In this document: positions 18,122 through 26,134 of the stretch, piece after piece
Position numbering within the stretch: position 1 is the first letter of the stretch
How the letters are laid out: the number at the start of each line of letters is the position of its first letter
NCBI GenBank assembly: GCA_022447365.1
Contig: JAKVBL010000005.1
Location: 372,001-436,000, forward strand
Source of the DNA: Oleiphilaceae bacterium
Lineage (GTDB): Bacteria; Pseudomonadota; Gammaproteobacteria; Pseudomonadales; Oleiphilaceae
Reading direction: 5' to 3'
Length of the DNA stretch: 64,000 bases
Translations under genes and position numbers: made by a program
The notes under the pieces: generated by a model
The model's input: the letters and a program-made list of their open reading frames with translations, nothing else
Database searches by the model: none
Told to the model about the DNA's origin: nothing

Positions 18122-18616
18122 TCAAGGCACAACGATCGGTTCTTCTTCGGTGATTGTAATGTCGTAACTGGGAGTGATGCCTCCCGTGCTTGTGTTCTTA
18201 GTGTACTGAATTCGCATGCCTACTTGCACAATTTCGCCATCTACCCCTGGGTTAGCTAGCCCGGTCACTGGGAACTTCGTGTAGGTTTCGTTTTTATAGC
18301 GGAACTGAAAGGTTTTGAGGATGACGCCCGGCACGTCACCAACGCTCGTCATATCAACAGTGATAAGATTGTTCGTATCACTTGTTACTAGAAATTCCGC
18401 CTCATTATACACATCGCCAAGTACTTGAGTGTTTCTTACATTTCTTAATTGGCCTTTCCATGTCACCCGCAGACGAGCAGTTTTGCTCGGATTTAAGAGC
18501 GCGTCTGGAAATTGAATGGGGGTTATCTCTGTAATGGTAACCTCTGCTTTAGCCGTTGTGTTGAACACAGCAAGACAACATAACAATAAGAAAGTTGTTA
18601 AAGACTTAAGCTGCAA
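18122..18616 (-). CDS. Secreted DUF4402-like protein beside the fimbrial locus
   Basis: A secreted protein of about 165 residues: signal peptide ending in TTAKA, then a beta-rich mature part beginning VTITEITPIQFPD and ending with a YDITIT strand. The shape (start around I-x-P-x-x-F, closing beta strand) resembles DUF4402-type proteins and the pilins across the gap, so it may be another fimbrial subunit or a relative; this is inference. I prefer the TTG at 18616, since AAGG stands seven bases before it and it starts directly at a normal signal peptide; an ATG at 18697 would add 27 residues containing a second hydrophobic stretch and has no ribosome binding site. It is transcribed away from the pilins. 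Confidence 0.6.
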   Translation of the reverse strand: MQLKSLTTFLLLCCLAVFNTTAKAEVTITEITPIQFPDALLNPSKTARLRVTWKGQLRNVRNTQVLGDVYNEAEFLVTSDTNNLITVDMTSVGDVPGVILKTFQFRYKNETYTKFPVTGLANPGVDGEIVQVGMRIQYTKNTSTGGITPSYDITITEEEPIVVP

Positions 18617-18826
18617 CGTCGAACCTTCACTCAGAAAAACGATTAAAAAGGGCAGTAGTATTATTTTTGAACAGTGTCTCTTCTTCTTGATTTGCATTCA
18701 ACAGTAATTATTCAGTCTGTCGAAAATTTATAAATCGGCGCTTTGTTGCAATCTGTTGCTGAACCTTGTGTAAAAAAGGTTCGTTTTTTACATCGCGGAC
18801 GAGTATCGACACATTGTGCAAACACC

Positions 18827-18845
18827 TTGTAACACTTCGCTACAA
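18827..18845. promoter_or_regulatory. Palindromic motif upstream of pilin copy 1
   Basis: TTGTAACACTTCGCTACAA is an imperfect palindrome (TTGTARC-N5-GYTACAA). The equivalent stretch, CGTAACACTTTGCTACAA, stands at 19983-20000 before copy 2. A related arrangement with GTAACATTGCGTAAC and TGTTACA halves lies before the minor pilin (about 24560-24600). This could be a shared operator; no protein can be named. Confidence 0.4.
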
Positions 18846-18961
18846 AACGGCCTGTTTTTCGGCGTGCAAGTTCTGTGATCTAGCTAAGCTGAAATTAAGC
18901 GCAATCGAAATGCAAAAAATTTTAAAAAACGCGCTGCTTACAACGTGACGAAATATCTAAT

Positions 18962-19173
18962 CGTGATGTTGTAGAGGCCACAAGCCTCGCTTAAAGCTGC
19001 ATATAAGCAGCTTGCAGTTAAGAGCAGGAAGCAAGCAGTACAAGCAGTAAGTGCGAAAGTAGTAGATATGAAAGGTCTTTCGAAAGAGAGACAAACAAGA
19101 TGGCCCTAAGGCCACGATATAAAAATTTAATTCAGCAATTTAAAAACTAAATAAGTGTTCGGAGATACTATCC
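18962..19173 (+). promoter_or_regulatory. Structured 5' leader of pilin copy 1
   Basis: Contains a row of small hairpins: GAGGC/GCCTC (18974-18988), AAGCTGC/GCAGCTT (18994-19013), TCTTT/AAAGA (about 19076-19087) and TGGCC/GGCCA (about 19100-19115), ending with a Shine-Dalgarno CGGAG. It is base-for-base identical to 20117-20328, whereas the DNA just upstream has diverged, which argues for function or recent conversion. It could protect or control a very abundant pilin mRNA. Confidence 0.5.
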
Positions 19174-19671
19174 ATGAAAAACGTATTCAAAAAAGCAGCA
19201 ATCGCAACAACTCTAGTTTCAGGTCTTGGCGCAGGTATGGCTCACGCTGATACTTTCCAGGCTCTACTTCAAATTGTTGAGCCACTTCAGTTGACTGAAA
19301 ATACGCAAATGAACCTTGGTCAAATCGACCCTTCAGCTGATGCGGTAACTTGTACGCTAGCTGCAGGTGGTGCGCGTTCAGGTACTGGTTGTTTTGATGC
19401 AGCAACAAACGGTGTAGAAGGTGTTATCGACGTAGCAGGTACTGATGGTCTTACTTTTGACATCACGCTAGGTCAGTCTTCTTCAAACGGTATGACTTTC
19501 GTACCAGCAATGATCGACAACGGTGAAGCGGCAACAGCGCTTACAGGTGTTACGCTACAGGCAGCTCACCAGTTGACGCTTGGTGGTACTTTGACAGTTG
19601 ATACTGCAGCAACAGCGGCTGCAAGTGGTGCAACGTCAATCGATTACGATGTTTCTGTTGTATACAACTAA
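19174..19671 (+). CDS. Major fimbrial subunit-like protein, copy 1 (DUF4402-like)
   Basis: A 165-residue secreted protein: signal peptide residues 1-25 (cut after AHA), mature part of 140 residues rich in Ala, Thr, Gly and beta-strand pattern, two cysteines (C60, C73) and a closing strand YDVSVVYN. The start of the mature chain (ALLQIVEPLQL...MNLGQI) resembles DUF4402-type proteins, not the classical FimA type. Its place before a chaperone and an usher makes it the likely major pilin. CGGAG precedes ATG by about 11 bases and a strong terminator follows, so it is its own unit. The encoded protein is identical to copy 2 at 20329-20826. Confidence 0.75.
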   Translation: MKNVFKKAAIATTLVSGLGAGMAHADTFQALLQIVEPLQLTENTQMNLGQIDPSADAVTCTLAAGGARSGTGCFDAATNGVEGVIDVAGTDGLTFDITLGQSSSNGMTFVPAMIDNGEAATALTGVTLQAAHQLTLGGTLTVDTAATAAASGATSIDYDVSVVYN

Positions 19672-19693
19672 GCACTAGTTGTAGAGAAACATG

Positions 19694-19722
19694 TAAAAGG
19701 CGCCTTTGGGCGCCTTTTTTGT
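19694..19722 (+). terminator. Terminator of pilin copy 1
   Basis: AAAAGGCGCC, loop TTTG, GGCGCC and a T-run of six. Confidence 0.85.
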
Positions 19723-20116
19723 TGTACCGCATAATCAAAATCTTATCTGCAAAATCCTTTCTTCAAAGGTCGATCGGCAAAGCTTTGTTGTCCGAGTTGT
19801 ATTGCCTAGCCTTATATTATTTTTCCAGTTTTACTCCGCCATTAAGGGTGAAAGTCGAAGTCTAGTCATCTGAAAGTTTTATCGCATCGCCTGTGTAAGG
19901 TATTGATATAGATATCGAAATTGGTCAATGAATGATCGGTATTTACGTCTGTCTTTAAGTTTGAAACACGTATCAAACATCACGTAACACTTTGCTACAA
20001 AACGGCCCGTTTTTTGGCGTGCAAGTTCTGTGATCTAGCTAAGCTGAAATTAAGCGCAAACGAAATGCAAAACATTTTAAAAAACGCGCTGCTTACAACG
20101 TGACGAACTATCCCGT

Positions 20117-20328
20117 CGTGATGTTGTAGAGGCCACAAGCCTCGCTTAAAGCTGCATATAAGCAGCTTGCAGTTAAGAGCAGGAAGCAAGCAGTACAAGC
20201 AGTAAGTGCGAAAGTAGTAGATATGAAAGGTCTTTCGAAAGAGAGACAAACAAGATGGCCCTAAGGCCACGATATAAAAATTTAATTCAGCAATTTAAAA
20301 ACTAAATAAGTGTTCGGAGATACTATCC
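20117..20328 (+). promoter_or_regulatory. Structured 5' leader of pilin copy 2
   Basis: Identical over 212 bases to the leader of copy 1, with the same four hairpins and the same CGGAG ribosome binding site. Confidence 0.5.
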
Positions 20329-20826
20329 ATGAAAAACGTATTCAAAAAAGCAGCAATCGCAACAACTCTAGTTTCAGGTCTTGGCGCAGGTATGGCTCAC
20401 GCTGATACTTTCCAGGCTCTACTTCAAATCGTTGAGCCACTTCAGTTGACTGAAAATACGCAAATGAACCTTGGTCAAATCGACCCTTCAGCTGATGCGG
20501 TAACTTGTACGCTAGCTGCAGGTGGTGCGCGTTCAGGTACTGGTTGTTTTGATGCAGCAACAAACGGTGTAGAAGGTGTTATCGACGTAGCAGGTACTGA
20601 TGGTCTTACTTTTGACATCACGCTAGGTCAGTCTTCTTCAAACGGTATGACTTTCGTACCAGCAATGATCGACAACGGTGAAGCGGCAACAGCGCTTACA
20701 GGTGTTACGCTACAGGCAGCTCACCAGTTGACGCTTGGTGGTACTTTGACAGTTGATACTGCAGCAACAGCGGCTGCAAGTGGTGCAACGTCAATCGATT
20801 ACGATGTTTCTGTTGTATACAACTAA
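20329..20826 (+). CDS. Major fimbrial subunit-like protein, copy 2 (DUF4402-like)
   Basis: Encodes a 165-residue protein identical to that of copy 1; the two genes differ by a single synonymous base in an isoleucine codon (ATC here, ATT in copy 1). Signal peptide 1-25, C60 and C73 are the same. It lies 180 bases upstream of the chaperone gene but is separated from it by its own terminator. Exact protein identity with older divergence in the far upstream region points to gene conversion or strong selection for dosage. Function as pilus subunit is inferred from the neighbouring chaperone and usher. Confidence 0.75.
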   Translation: MKNVFKKAAIATTLVSGLGAGMAHADTFQALLQIVEPLQLTENTQMNLGQIDPSADAVTCTLAAGGARSGTGCFDAATNGVEGVIDVAGTDGLTFDITLGQSSSNGMTFVPAMIDNGEAATALTGVTLQAAHQLTLGGTLTVDTAATAAASGATSIDYDVSVVYN

Positions 20827-20849
20827 GCACTAGTTGTAGAGAAACATGT

Positions 20850-20878
20850 AAAAGGCGCCTTCGGGCGCCTTTTTTTGT
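20850..20878 (+). terminator. Terminator of pilin copy 2
   Basis: AAAAGGCGCC, loop TTCG, GGCGCC and seven T; the loop is the extra-stable TTCG version of that in copy 1. Confidence 0.85.
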
Positions 20879-21005
20879 TCTAAGGACTTAACAATGAATG
20901 TTTCTAAAAATTATATTGAATTCAATGACTTTTGAGCCAAAATTAAAGTTAGCTATAACAAAAAATAAATTTATATAAACAACTAGAGTTAGTGTCGATA
21001 TTGTT

Positions 21006-21821
21006 ATGAAGTCTTTGTTTTTGAAGTTTGGTGTATTTTCCTTTCTTGCAGCATTTACGATAAATGTTTCCGCAGGACTTTTAATCAACCCAAAACGTGT
21101 CGTATTAGAAGAACGTGAGCGAGCAGCTGCGCTTGATCTGTTGAACGATGGAGCGCAAAAGGCGCGTTATCAGATCTTTTTTGAACAAAAGCTAATGCGT
21201 GAAGATGGCAGTATTGTTGATCTAGAGACGCTTGATCCCGATGCGCAATATGCCAAAGATATGATTCGTTATTCTCCTCGTCGTGTGGATGTTGAACCAG
21301 GGCAACGTCAAACCATTCGTATCGCAGCGCGTCGTCCGAAGGGTCTTCCGGATGGCGAGTATTTGTCGCACCTTGTATTCCAAGAGATTCCTATTACTGC
21401 TGAAGCTGATGAGAATAACGAAGATGAGGAATTATCTGTTGCCGTTAAACCTCGTCTGAAAATCGCTATACCTATTATTATCCGAAAGGGTGAGTTGAGT
21501 TCTGTTGCGGGTTTAGAAAGTATTATTTTTGATGCGACAGAAGGTAAGAATGGCGCTTTCGAAATGCAGATTACACGTGAAGGGTCGTCATCGTTATATG
21601 GCAGCGTAGAGATTTTCGAGAATGACAATGGTAAAGCGGGTGATCGCGTTGCTATGTCAAAGGGTGTTGGCGTATATACAAGCATCAACAAACGTTTGAT
21701 TAAAGTGCGTTTGCCTCAACCTTTAGAACCAGATCAGACCTCTTTCATTGTTCGTTTTGATGAAGACGAGAAGTATGGTGGTACAAATCTCATTGAAGAA
21801 CGCTTTGAGTTAAGTCAGTAA
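21006..21821 (+). CDS. Periplasmic fimbrial chaperone (PapD-like)
   Basis: A 271-residue protein with signal peptide 1-23 (cut after VSA). The N-terminal Ig-like domain carries the chaperone signature RYSPRRVDVEPGQRQTIRI and GEYLSHLVFQEIP, where pilin donor-strand exchange takes place; the second domain (about 150-271) is the usual beta fold. It keeps subunits folded in the periplasm and hands them to the usher. Its sequence is unlike the classical FimC/PapD branch, closer to alternate chaperones found with non-classical subunits. ATG 21006 follows an AT-rich leader without strong Shine-Dalgarno. A terminator stands between it and the usher. Confidence 0.85.
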   Translation: MKSLFLKFGVFSFLAAFTINVSAGLLINPKRVVLEERERAAALDLLNDGAQKARYQIFFEQKLMREDGSIVDLETLDPDAQYAKDMIRYSPRRVDVEPGQRQTIRIAARRPKGLPDGEYLSHLVFQEIPITAEADENNEDEELSVAVKPRLKIAIPIIIRKGELSSVAGLESIIFDATEGKNGAFEMQITREGSSSLYGSVEIFENDNGKAGDRVAMSKGVGVYTSINKRLIKVRLPQPLEPDQTSFIVRFDEDEKYGGTNLIEERFELSQ

Positions 21822-21829
21822 TGTTATAG

Positions 21830-21861
21830 AGGGCGCTCGATCATATCGGCGCCTTTTTCGT
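21830..21861 (+). terminator. Terminator-like hairpin between chaperone and usher
   Basis: GGCGC-T-CGAT, loop CAT, ATCG-GCGCC with one bulged T, then TTTTT. It ends three bases before the usher ATG, so read-through would set the chaperone-to-usher ratio. Confidence 0.7.
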
Positions 21862-21863
21862 AT

Positions 21864-24521
21864 ATGCAGCACCCTTTCTTGTTCAACATTTTTTGTAGCC
21901 TCAGGTTTAGCATGTTTGCTTTTCTTGTGTTCGCTATGCTGTTGTCTAGTGCGAAGGCTACAGAGTTAGAACTTGATGATGAAGACTTGCTAGTAGTACA
22001 ACTCAGTGTAGGGCCTTACACTGATGACGAACCTATCTTTATTTACCGCTCCCCAGAACAAACCTTGTTACCAGTCGATACGATCGCATCATTACTAGAA
22101 ATTGCTATTGAATCGGACATCGATGAATTATTAGTATCCGGTTGGGTGGGGGATGAGAGCAATACTTTTGAACTGGATCTGACTAAACAAGAATATTATT
22201 CCAAAGGAGTTGCTCAGCCTTGGCCGCAAACGATTCGCTATGCGGAAGACGGCTTTGATGTTTATCTCGATCAACAGATCTTGCAAGATCTTTTCGGATT
22301 CAATTTTGATATTGATGTGTCTCAACTTCAGTTACGTGTTGATGCTTCAAAAGATATCCCATTAATTGCCAAGCTCGAGCGCAAAAAACGCCAAGAAGAA
22401 ATAGAACGTCCCGAGCTGGAAACGCTTCCTGAGACTTATATCCCAAACACTTATAAGTGGTGGAATATGCCGCACTTCGATATCTCTATCGGTGCTGACG
22501 TTGAGAAAAATCGAGGTGCGAGCGATTTTCGACATGATCTCGTTGTTCAAGGTCGGGCCGATGTGGCAAAGCATTCGCTTCAAGCAAGCTTGATCTCTAA
22601 TAATAGTGATACAGATATACGCTTAACGTTTTCGCGCGCCTCTGAAGGGCCGGACAAAACGATCGCTCTAGGTATGGATCGTTATGAGGTTGGGGATGTG
22701 ACCGGGTTGAGTGATGCGCTGTTATTTTCTTCTGTTCAGGGTAGTGGGGCTCGCTTGTCTCGCGGTGGCGAGTCAATTCAAGAGCAGGGCGATGTGATCA
22801 CGCTTGAGGGTGATGCACCTCCAGGATGGGAGGTCGAACTTTATCGCAATGGTAGCTTGATAGAATTTTCTGAAACCACAAGCCAAGGTCGCTACATCTT
22901 TGAGAATGTACCCATTTATTTGGGCGAGAATATTTTTGATATTCGTTTGTATGGGCCTCAGGGGCAAGAGCGTGAAATTCGTGAGGTAGTGTCATCGGGC
23001 GGGGCAATGCTTAAGGCCGGTGCTTGGGAATACGACATTTGGAGCTTACAAAGAAATCAGCGATTAGTCGGTGGGAAGATCAACGATTTTAATGAGGTGA
23101 CGAACTTTAATATGGCGGAGGTCCGCTATGGATTGCATAGAAGTTTAACTGCTCGCTTAGGGTTAAGCGCAATGACGCCAAACTCCACATCAACTGATCG
23201 CCAATACTTTCATACCAGTTTGTATGGAAGTTTAGGGCAAGCCTTGTCGCAGTTTGATTACGCGAAAGATCTTGATGGTGGTTCAGCGTATCAATTAACG
23301 CTTCAGAGCCGTCTGCTTGATACTAGCTTGAATGCTTCTGCATCCAAGTTCTCTGATCTAATTAGTGACCGTAATCAAAATGGTAAATTAGATTCTGAGT
23401 ATGCACTTCGTCTTGATCGATCATTTTTAGTCGGCCTGCCGAGTGCTTTGTCTGTGGATTTAGAATTCAGAGATCGCTCATTTGTGGATGGCGACGGAAA
23501 CTTCACGACTAACCTGCGCAAAGCAACGGGGTGGGCGGGATATCAATTCGTAAACGAGCTTTTGTATTTTAAATCATCAGGGAGCTCAGATATCTCGCGA
23601 ACAGACGGTGGCTTCAGCGCCACAAGACGCTGGGAGGGGTGGCGTTATAAGGGTTCTATTGCGTATAGTGTCGCCCCCTCATCTAGCGTGAATAGCCTTT
23701 CTTTTTCAGCGTCGCATAAGTTCGCCAGCAACATCAATTACACTGGTTCAGTGGCTTATAACTTCACAGGTAAAGATGTATTCAGCAATGACAACACCCT
23801 AACGTGGGAGTTTGAGAAATTTTCCGTGTCGGGCAGTGCTGGCTTCAATACCGATGGATTCGCTTATCTAGGTGCAACGCTTAGTACTTCCGTTGGCTAT
23901 GACGCGAAGAGAGATAGTCACTTCTTATCGAATGAAAGTTCAGTCAATAGTGCATCGTTAAATGCACGAGTATTTATTGATGAAAACGATAATCAGATGT
24001 TTGATGAAGGTGAAGAAACTGTGCCAGGTATCCGCTTTAAGGGTAAGAGTAAATGGCGAACGTTTGAAACAGGCGATGACGGCGTTGTTGTTTTGAAAGG
24101 GATCGATCATCTTCAAATGGAAAAAATTGAGATTGAAGAAAAGAGTATTGAAGACCCGTTTATAAAAGCTGCTTCTGGCCCACTTTTTGTCTACACACAC
24201 GCAGGCTCGTTGTTACAGCAAGACATTCCTTTGGCTTATACCTTTGAAGTTGAAGGCAGCTTGTTTGTGAAACAGAACGGACAGCAACGACCTTTAAGCA
24301 CGGTAAGGGTAGAGGTGCTTAATGAGGCGGGTGATCAAGTAGCTTTGACGCGCTCCGAATATGACGGGGTGTATCTGCTGTCAGGCTTGCTGCCAGGGAA
24401 GTACTGCGTTTCAGTTAATGAGAATGATTTGGCTGATCGTGATCTTCAAACGATTGAACCAACATGTTTTTATTCTGATGGTAAAGATGGCGTTGTGTTC
24501 ATGGAGGATATCGTCTTTTAG
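21864..24521 (+). CDS. Outer-membrane fimbrial usher
   Basis: An 885-residue outer membrane protein: signal peptide (ending SSAKA), an N-terminal domain to about 200, a beta barrel from about 215 to 690 with many alternating strands, and C-terminal Ig-like/SdrD-B-like domains (about 700-885), including a segment VFIDENDNQMFDEGEE. The plug-like region holds the motif PPGWEVELYRNG and YIFENVPIYLGEN. This layout resembles the CS1/TcfC type of usher more than FimD. It assembles and secretes the pilus made of the subunits encoded around it. The start at 21864 lies right after a hairpin without a ribosome binding site; ATG 21912 (residue 17), with CAGG six bases upstream, is a real alternative. Confidence 0.85.
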   Translation: MQHPFLFNIFCSLRFSMFAFLVFAMLLSSAKATELELDDEDLLVVQLSVGPYTDDEPIFIYRSPEQTLLPVDTIASLLEIAIESDIDELLVSGWVGDESNTFELDLTKQEYYSKGVAQPWPQTIRYAEDGFDVYLDQQILQDLFGFNFDIDVSQLQLRVDASKDIPLIAKLERKKRQEEIERPELETLPETYIPNTYKWWNMPHFDISIGADVEKNRGASDFRHDLVVQGRADVAKHSLQASLISNNSDTDIRLTFSRASEGPDKTIALGMDRYEVGDVTGLSDALLFSSVQGSGARLSRGGESIQEQGDVITLEGDAPPGWEVELYRNGSLIEFSETTSQGRYIFENVPIYLGENIFDIRLYGPQGQEREIREVVSSGGAMLKAGAWEYDIWSLQRNQRLVGGKINDFNEVTNFNMAEVRYGLHRSLTARLGLSAMTPNSTSTDRQYFHTSLYGSLGQALSQFDYAKDLDGGSAYQLTLQSRLLDTSLNASASKFSDLISDRNQNGKLDSEYALRLDRSFLVGLPSALSVDLEFRDRSFVDGDGNFTTNLRKATGWAGYQFVNELLYFKSSGSSDISRTDGGFSATRRWEGWRYKGSIAYSVAPSSSVNSLSFSASHKFASNINYTGSVAYNFTGKDVFSNDNTLTWEFEKFSVSGSAGFNTDGFAYLGATLSTSVGYDAKRDSHFLSNESSVNSASLNARVFIDENDNQMFDEGEETVPGIRFKGKSKWRTFETGDDGVVVLKGIDHLQMEKIEIEEKSIEDPFIKAASGPLFVYTHAGSLLQQDIPLAYTFEVEGSLFVKQNGQQRPLSTVRVEVLNEAGDQVALTRSEYDGVYLLSGLLPGKYCVSVNENDLADRDLQTIEPTCFYSDGKDGVVFMEDIVF

Positions 24522-24641
24522 TTGACGTGCTAGGCACCTTTTGCCGGGCAAAACGGGCTTATGTAACATTGCGTAACTTTTTGTGTTGCAGTGTTACAAA
24601 TCTGTCCTATACTCGAAGTCCTAAATTTTTTGGGCTTCGAC

Positions 24642-25004
24642 ATGTCTGCGTGTTTTGGTTTAAAGCATATCCTGCTGACGGCATCTCTCACGATGCTATC
24701 TCTTGCTGTGCACGCAGATCGCTTTAGTGCGCGTTTTGAAATTGTCGATTCTGTAAGCCTTTCCTCCATAGCGCTTGATGGCGCTGAGTCATCTTTAAAC
24801 CCTGAAGACTGTAGTTCATCTTCTTCGACGGTCAATTCTGACTTGGATGCATGCGATGGCATGTTTCACACCAATCTAGACCTTGAAATAACCCAAGCCA
24901 GTTTGTTTATTAATGGTGAACCATTACCTTTTGAATATTATGCGCAAAGCTTCAATGGGGGAGTGGATAGTGGTGTCGAAGAAATTATGTTGGTAATGCA
25001 ATAG
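24642..25004 (+). CDS. Minor or tip fimbrial subunit-like protein
   Basis: A 120-residue secreted protein with a signal peptide ending VHA, followed by DRFSARFEIV, which parallels the DTFQALLQIV start of the major pilins; two cysteines in the middle also match the pattern. A serine-rich, acidic loop follows the first cysteine. It ends in a strand, EEIMLVMQ. It is the last gene of the fimbrial locus and most likely a minor, initiating or tip subunit. I took ATG 24642 rather than an upstream ATG at 24591, because the signal peptide begins there; the Shine-Dalgarno (GGG) is weak. Confidence 0.65.
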   Translation: MSACFGLKHILLTASLTMLSLAVHADRFSARFEIVDSVSLSSIALDGAESSLNPEDCSSSSSTVNSDLDACDGMFHTNLDLEITQASLFINGEPLPFEYYAQSFNGGVDSGVEEIMLVMQ

Positions 25005-25084
25005 AGCTGAAAATAAGGCTTTTATGTCGCAGAGTGCTTTGGTATTATGCGCGCTCGTTGATCGGCACTAGCCACAACGCACCA

Positions 25085-25198
25085 TGGTAACTCTTGTTGG
25101 TTCCCTCGCAATGATAAATCGTGAACCTGGTCAGGCCCGGAAGGGAGCAGCCACAGCGGTCGACTCATGTGCCGAGGTGTAGCTGGCGAGAGTTGCCA
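25085..25198 (+). ncRNA. ffs: Signal recognition particle RNA (4.5S RNA)
   Basis: The core hairpin GGTCAGGCCCGGAAGGGAGC with the GGAA tetraloop and asymmetric bulge bound by Ffh is clear at about 25129-25151, followed by GCCGAGGTGTAGCTGGC as in other bacterial 4.5S RNAs. The outer arms TGGTAACTCT and AGAGTTGCCA pair and set the ends at about 25085 and 25198. A length of 114 nt is right for the gammaproteobacterial short type. It pairs with Ffh to target inner membrane proteins. Confidence 0.95.
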
Positions 25199-25220
25199 CC
25201 CAAATTTCCCCTTTAGAATT

Positions 25221-25265
25221 TCTTGCTTCTTGCTTCTTGCTTCTTGCTTCTTGCTTCTTGCTTCT
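25221..25265. repeat. Heptanucleotide tandem repeat (TCTTGCT)6
   Basis: Six perfect TCTTGCT units at 25221-25262 plus a partial one, 22 bases after the 4.5S RNA. Not in a coding frame. Likely prone to length change by slippage. Confidence 0.9.
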
Positions 25266-25459
25266 CGCGCTATGTGCGTTAGTTCCGATGTGTCAGATTA
25301 TTTTACTGTTCATCATTCAACTAATTCTTAACTTCTTACTCTAATGCTATGATTACTATGCATTATTGGGGATAGGAGTGAATATTGCATTAATTCAGTT
25401 GAAGCGGGTCATAAAAATAAGATGACGCTTACATGGATTGAACATTTGGAGTATTCAAA

Positions 25460-26089
25460 ATGAAATTTGGAAAATTACTTGCGGGTCTGACCCTAGCTGC
25501 AGCAGCGACTAGCGCGCAATCTGCAGTTTTAGATTCGAACGATGGATTGTTGACGTATACAGGTCCTTCGTTTGTTGATGTTGCAACGAATAACGATTTT
25601 TTAGATGATGAAATTGCAGCAGGTAGCCAATACGGTATTGGCGGTATTCTTGAATTGAACGGCATGGCTGATCTGACCTTTACATACTTAGGTTTTGAAG
25701 CAGGCTATGACAACGATTTCGAAGCATACAATAATACGTTCTCAAACCGTGGCGGAAACGCATCAACAGTTGGTGATAGCTTTTCGGCTACAGCGGATGA
25801 GTTGGTATTCAGCTTTTACGCGAACAATGTAAACAGCGGTGTTGAAAACCCAAACAACCCAGTTGTTGGTAATCAACATCAGTCTTTCGCTGTAATGCTT
25901 GATTCAATGTGGGATGGCGTTATGTATGACGCAATTCTATTGTTTGACGATTCAGGTGCAGGTCCAGACGATAACCATGACGACTTGGTTGTTGGTTTGA
26001 ATGCCGTTGCGGTTTCTGAGCCGGCAACACTGGCTTTGATGGGCCTAGGTCTATTAGGTCTTGGTGCAGCGCGCCGCCGTCAAGCTTAA
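25460..26089 (+). CDS. PEP-CTERM sorting-domain protein 1
   Basis: A 209-residue exported protein: signal peptide 1-22 (cut after QSA), a Asp/Asn-rich beta domain and a C-terminal PEP-CTERM tail (about 185-209) consisting of SEPATLAL, a hydrophobic helix LMGLGLLGLGA and a basic ARRRQA end. Such tails are cut by an exosortase/archaeosortase-like EpsH enzyme and the proteins go to the cell surface or extracellular matrix. No exosortase gene is in the window, so it must be elsewhere. TGGAG precedes ATG by about nine bases. A terminator follows. The function of the main domain is not recognised. Confidence 0.85.
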   Translation: MKFGKLLAGLTLAAAATSAQSAVLDSNDGLLTYTGPSFVDVATNNDFLDDEIAAGSQYGIGGILELNGMADLTFTYLGFEAGYDNDFEAYNNTFSNRGGNASTVGDSFSATADELVFSFYANNVNSGVENPNNPVVGNQHQSFAVMLDSMWDGVMYDAILLFDDSGAGPDDNHDDLVVGLNAVAVSEPATLALMGLGLLGLGAARRRQA

Positions 26090-26105
26090 TCGTTTGATGA
26101 ATTCA

Positions 26106-26134
26106 AAACCCGCTTCTTGAAGCGGGTTTTTTTA
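26106..26134 (+). terminator. Terminator of PEP-CTERM gene 1
   Basis: AACCCGCTTC, loop TTG, GAAGCGGGTT followed by six T. Confidence 0.85.

Larger units (their letters stand above)
18829..19722 (+). repeat. Tandem duplication unit 1 (leader, pilin, terminator)
   Basis: Matches 19984-20878 with a constant offset of 1155 bases. The first 150 bases differ at about eight positions; the 212-base leader is identical; the coding part differs at one synonymous base (19273 region, ATT versus ATC); the terminator loop differs by one base. The repeat includes putative promoter, leader, gene and terminator, so each copy is a complete transcription unit. The spacer 19723-19983 between the units is unique sequence in which I see nothing. 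Confidence 0.95.
19984..20878 (+). repeat. Tandem duplication unit 2 (leader, pilin, terminator)
   Basis: Second copy of the unit at 18829-19722; see there for differences. Direct orientation, offset 1155 bases. Confidence 0.95.

Noticed and set aside
25221..25265. CRISPR array
   Set aside because: The units are contiguous heptamers without spacers.
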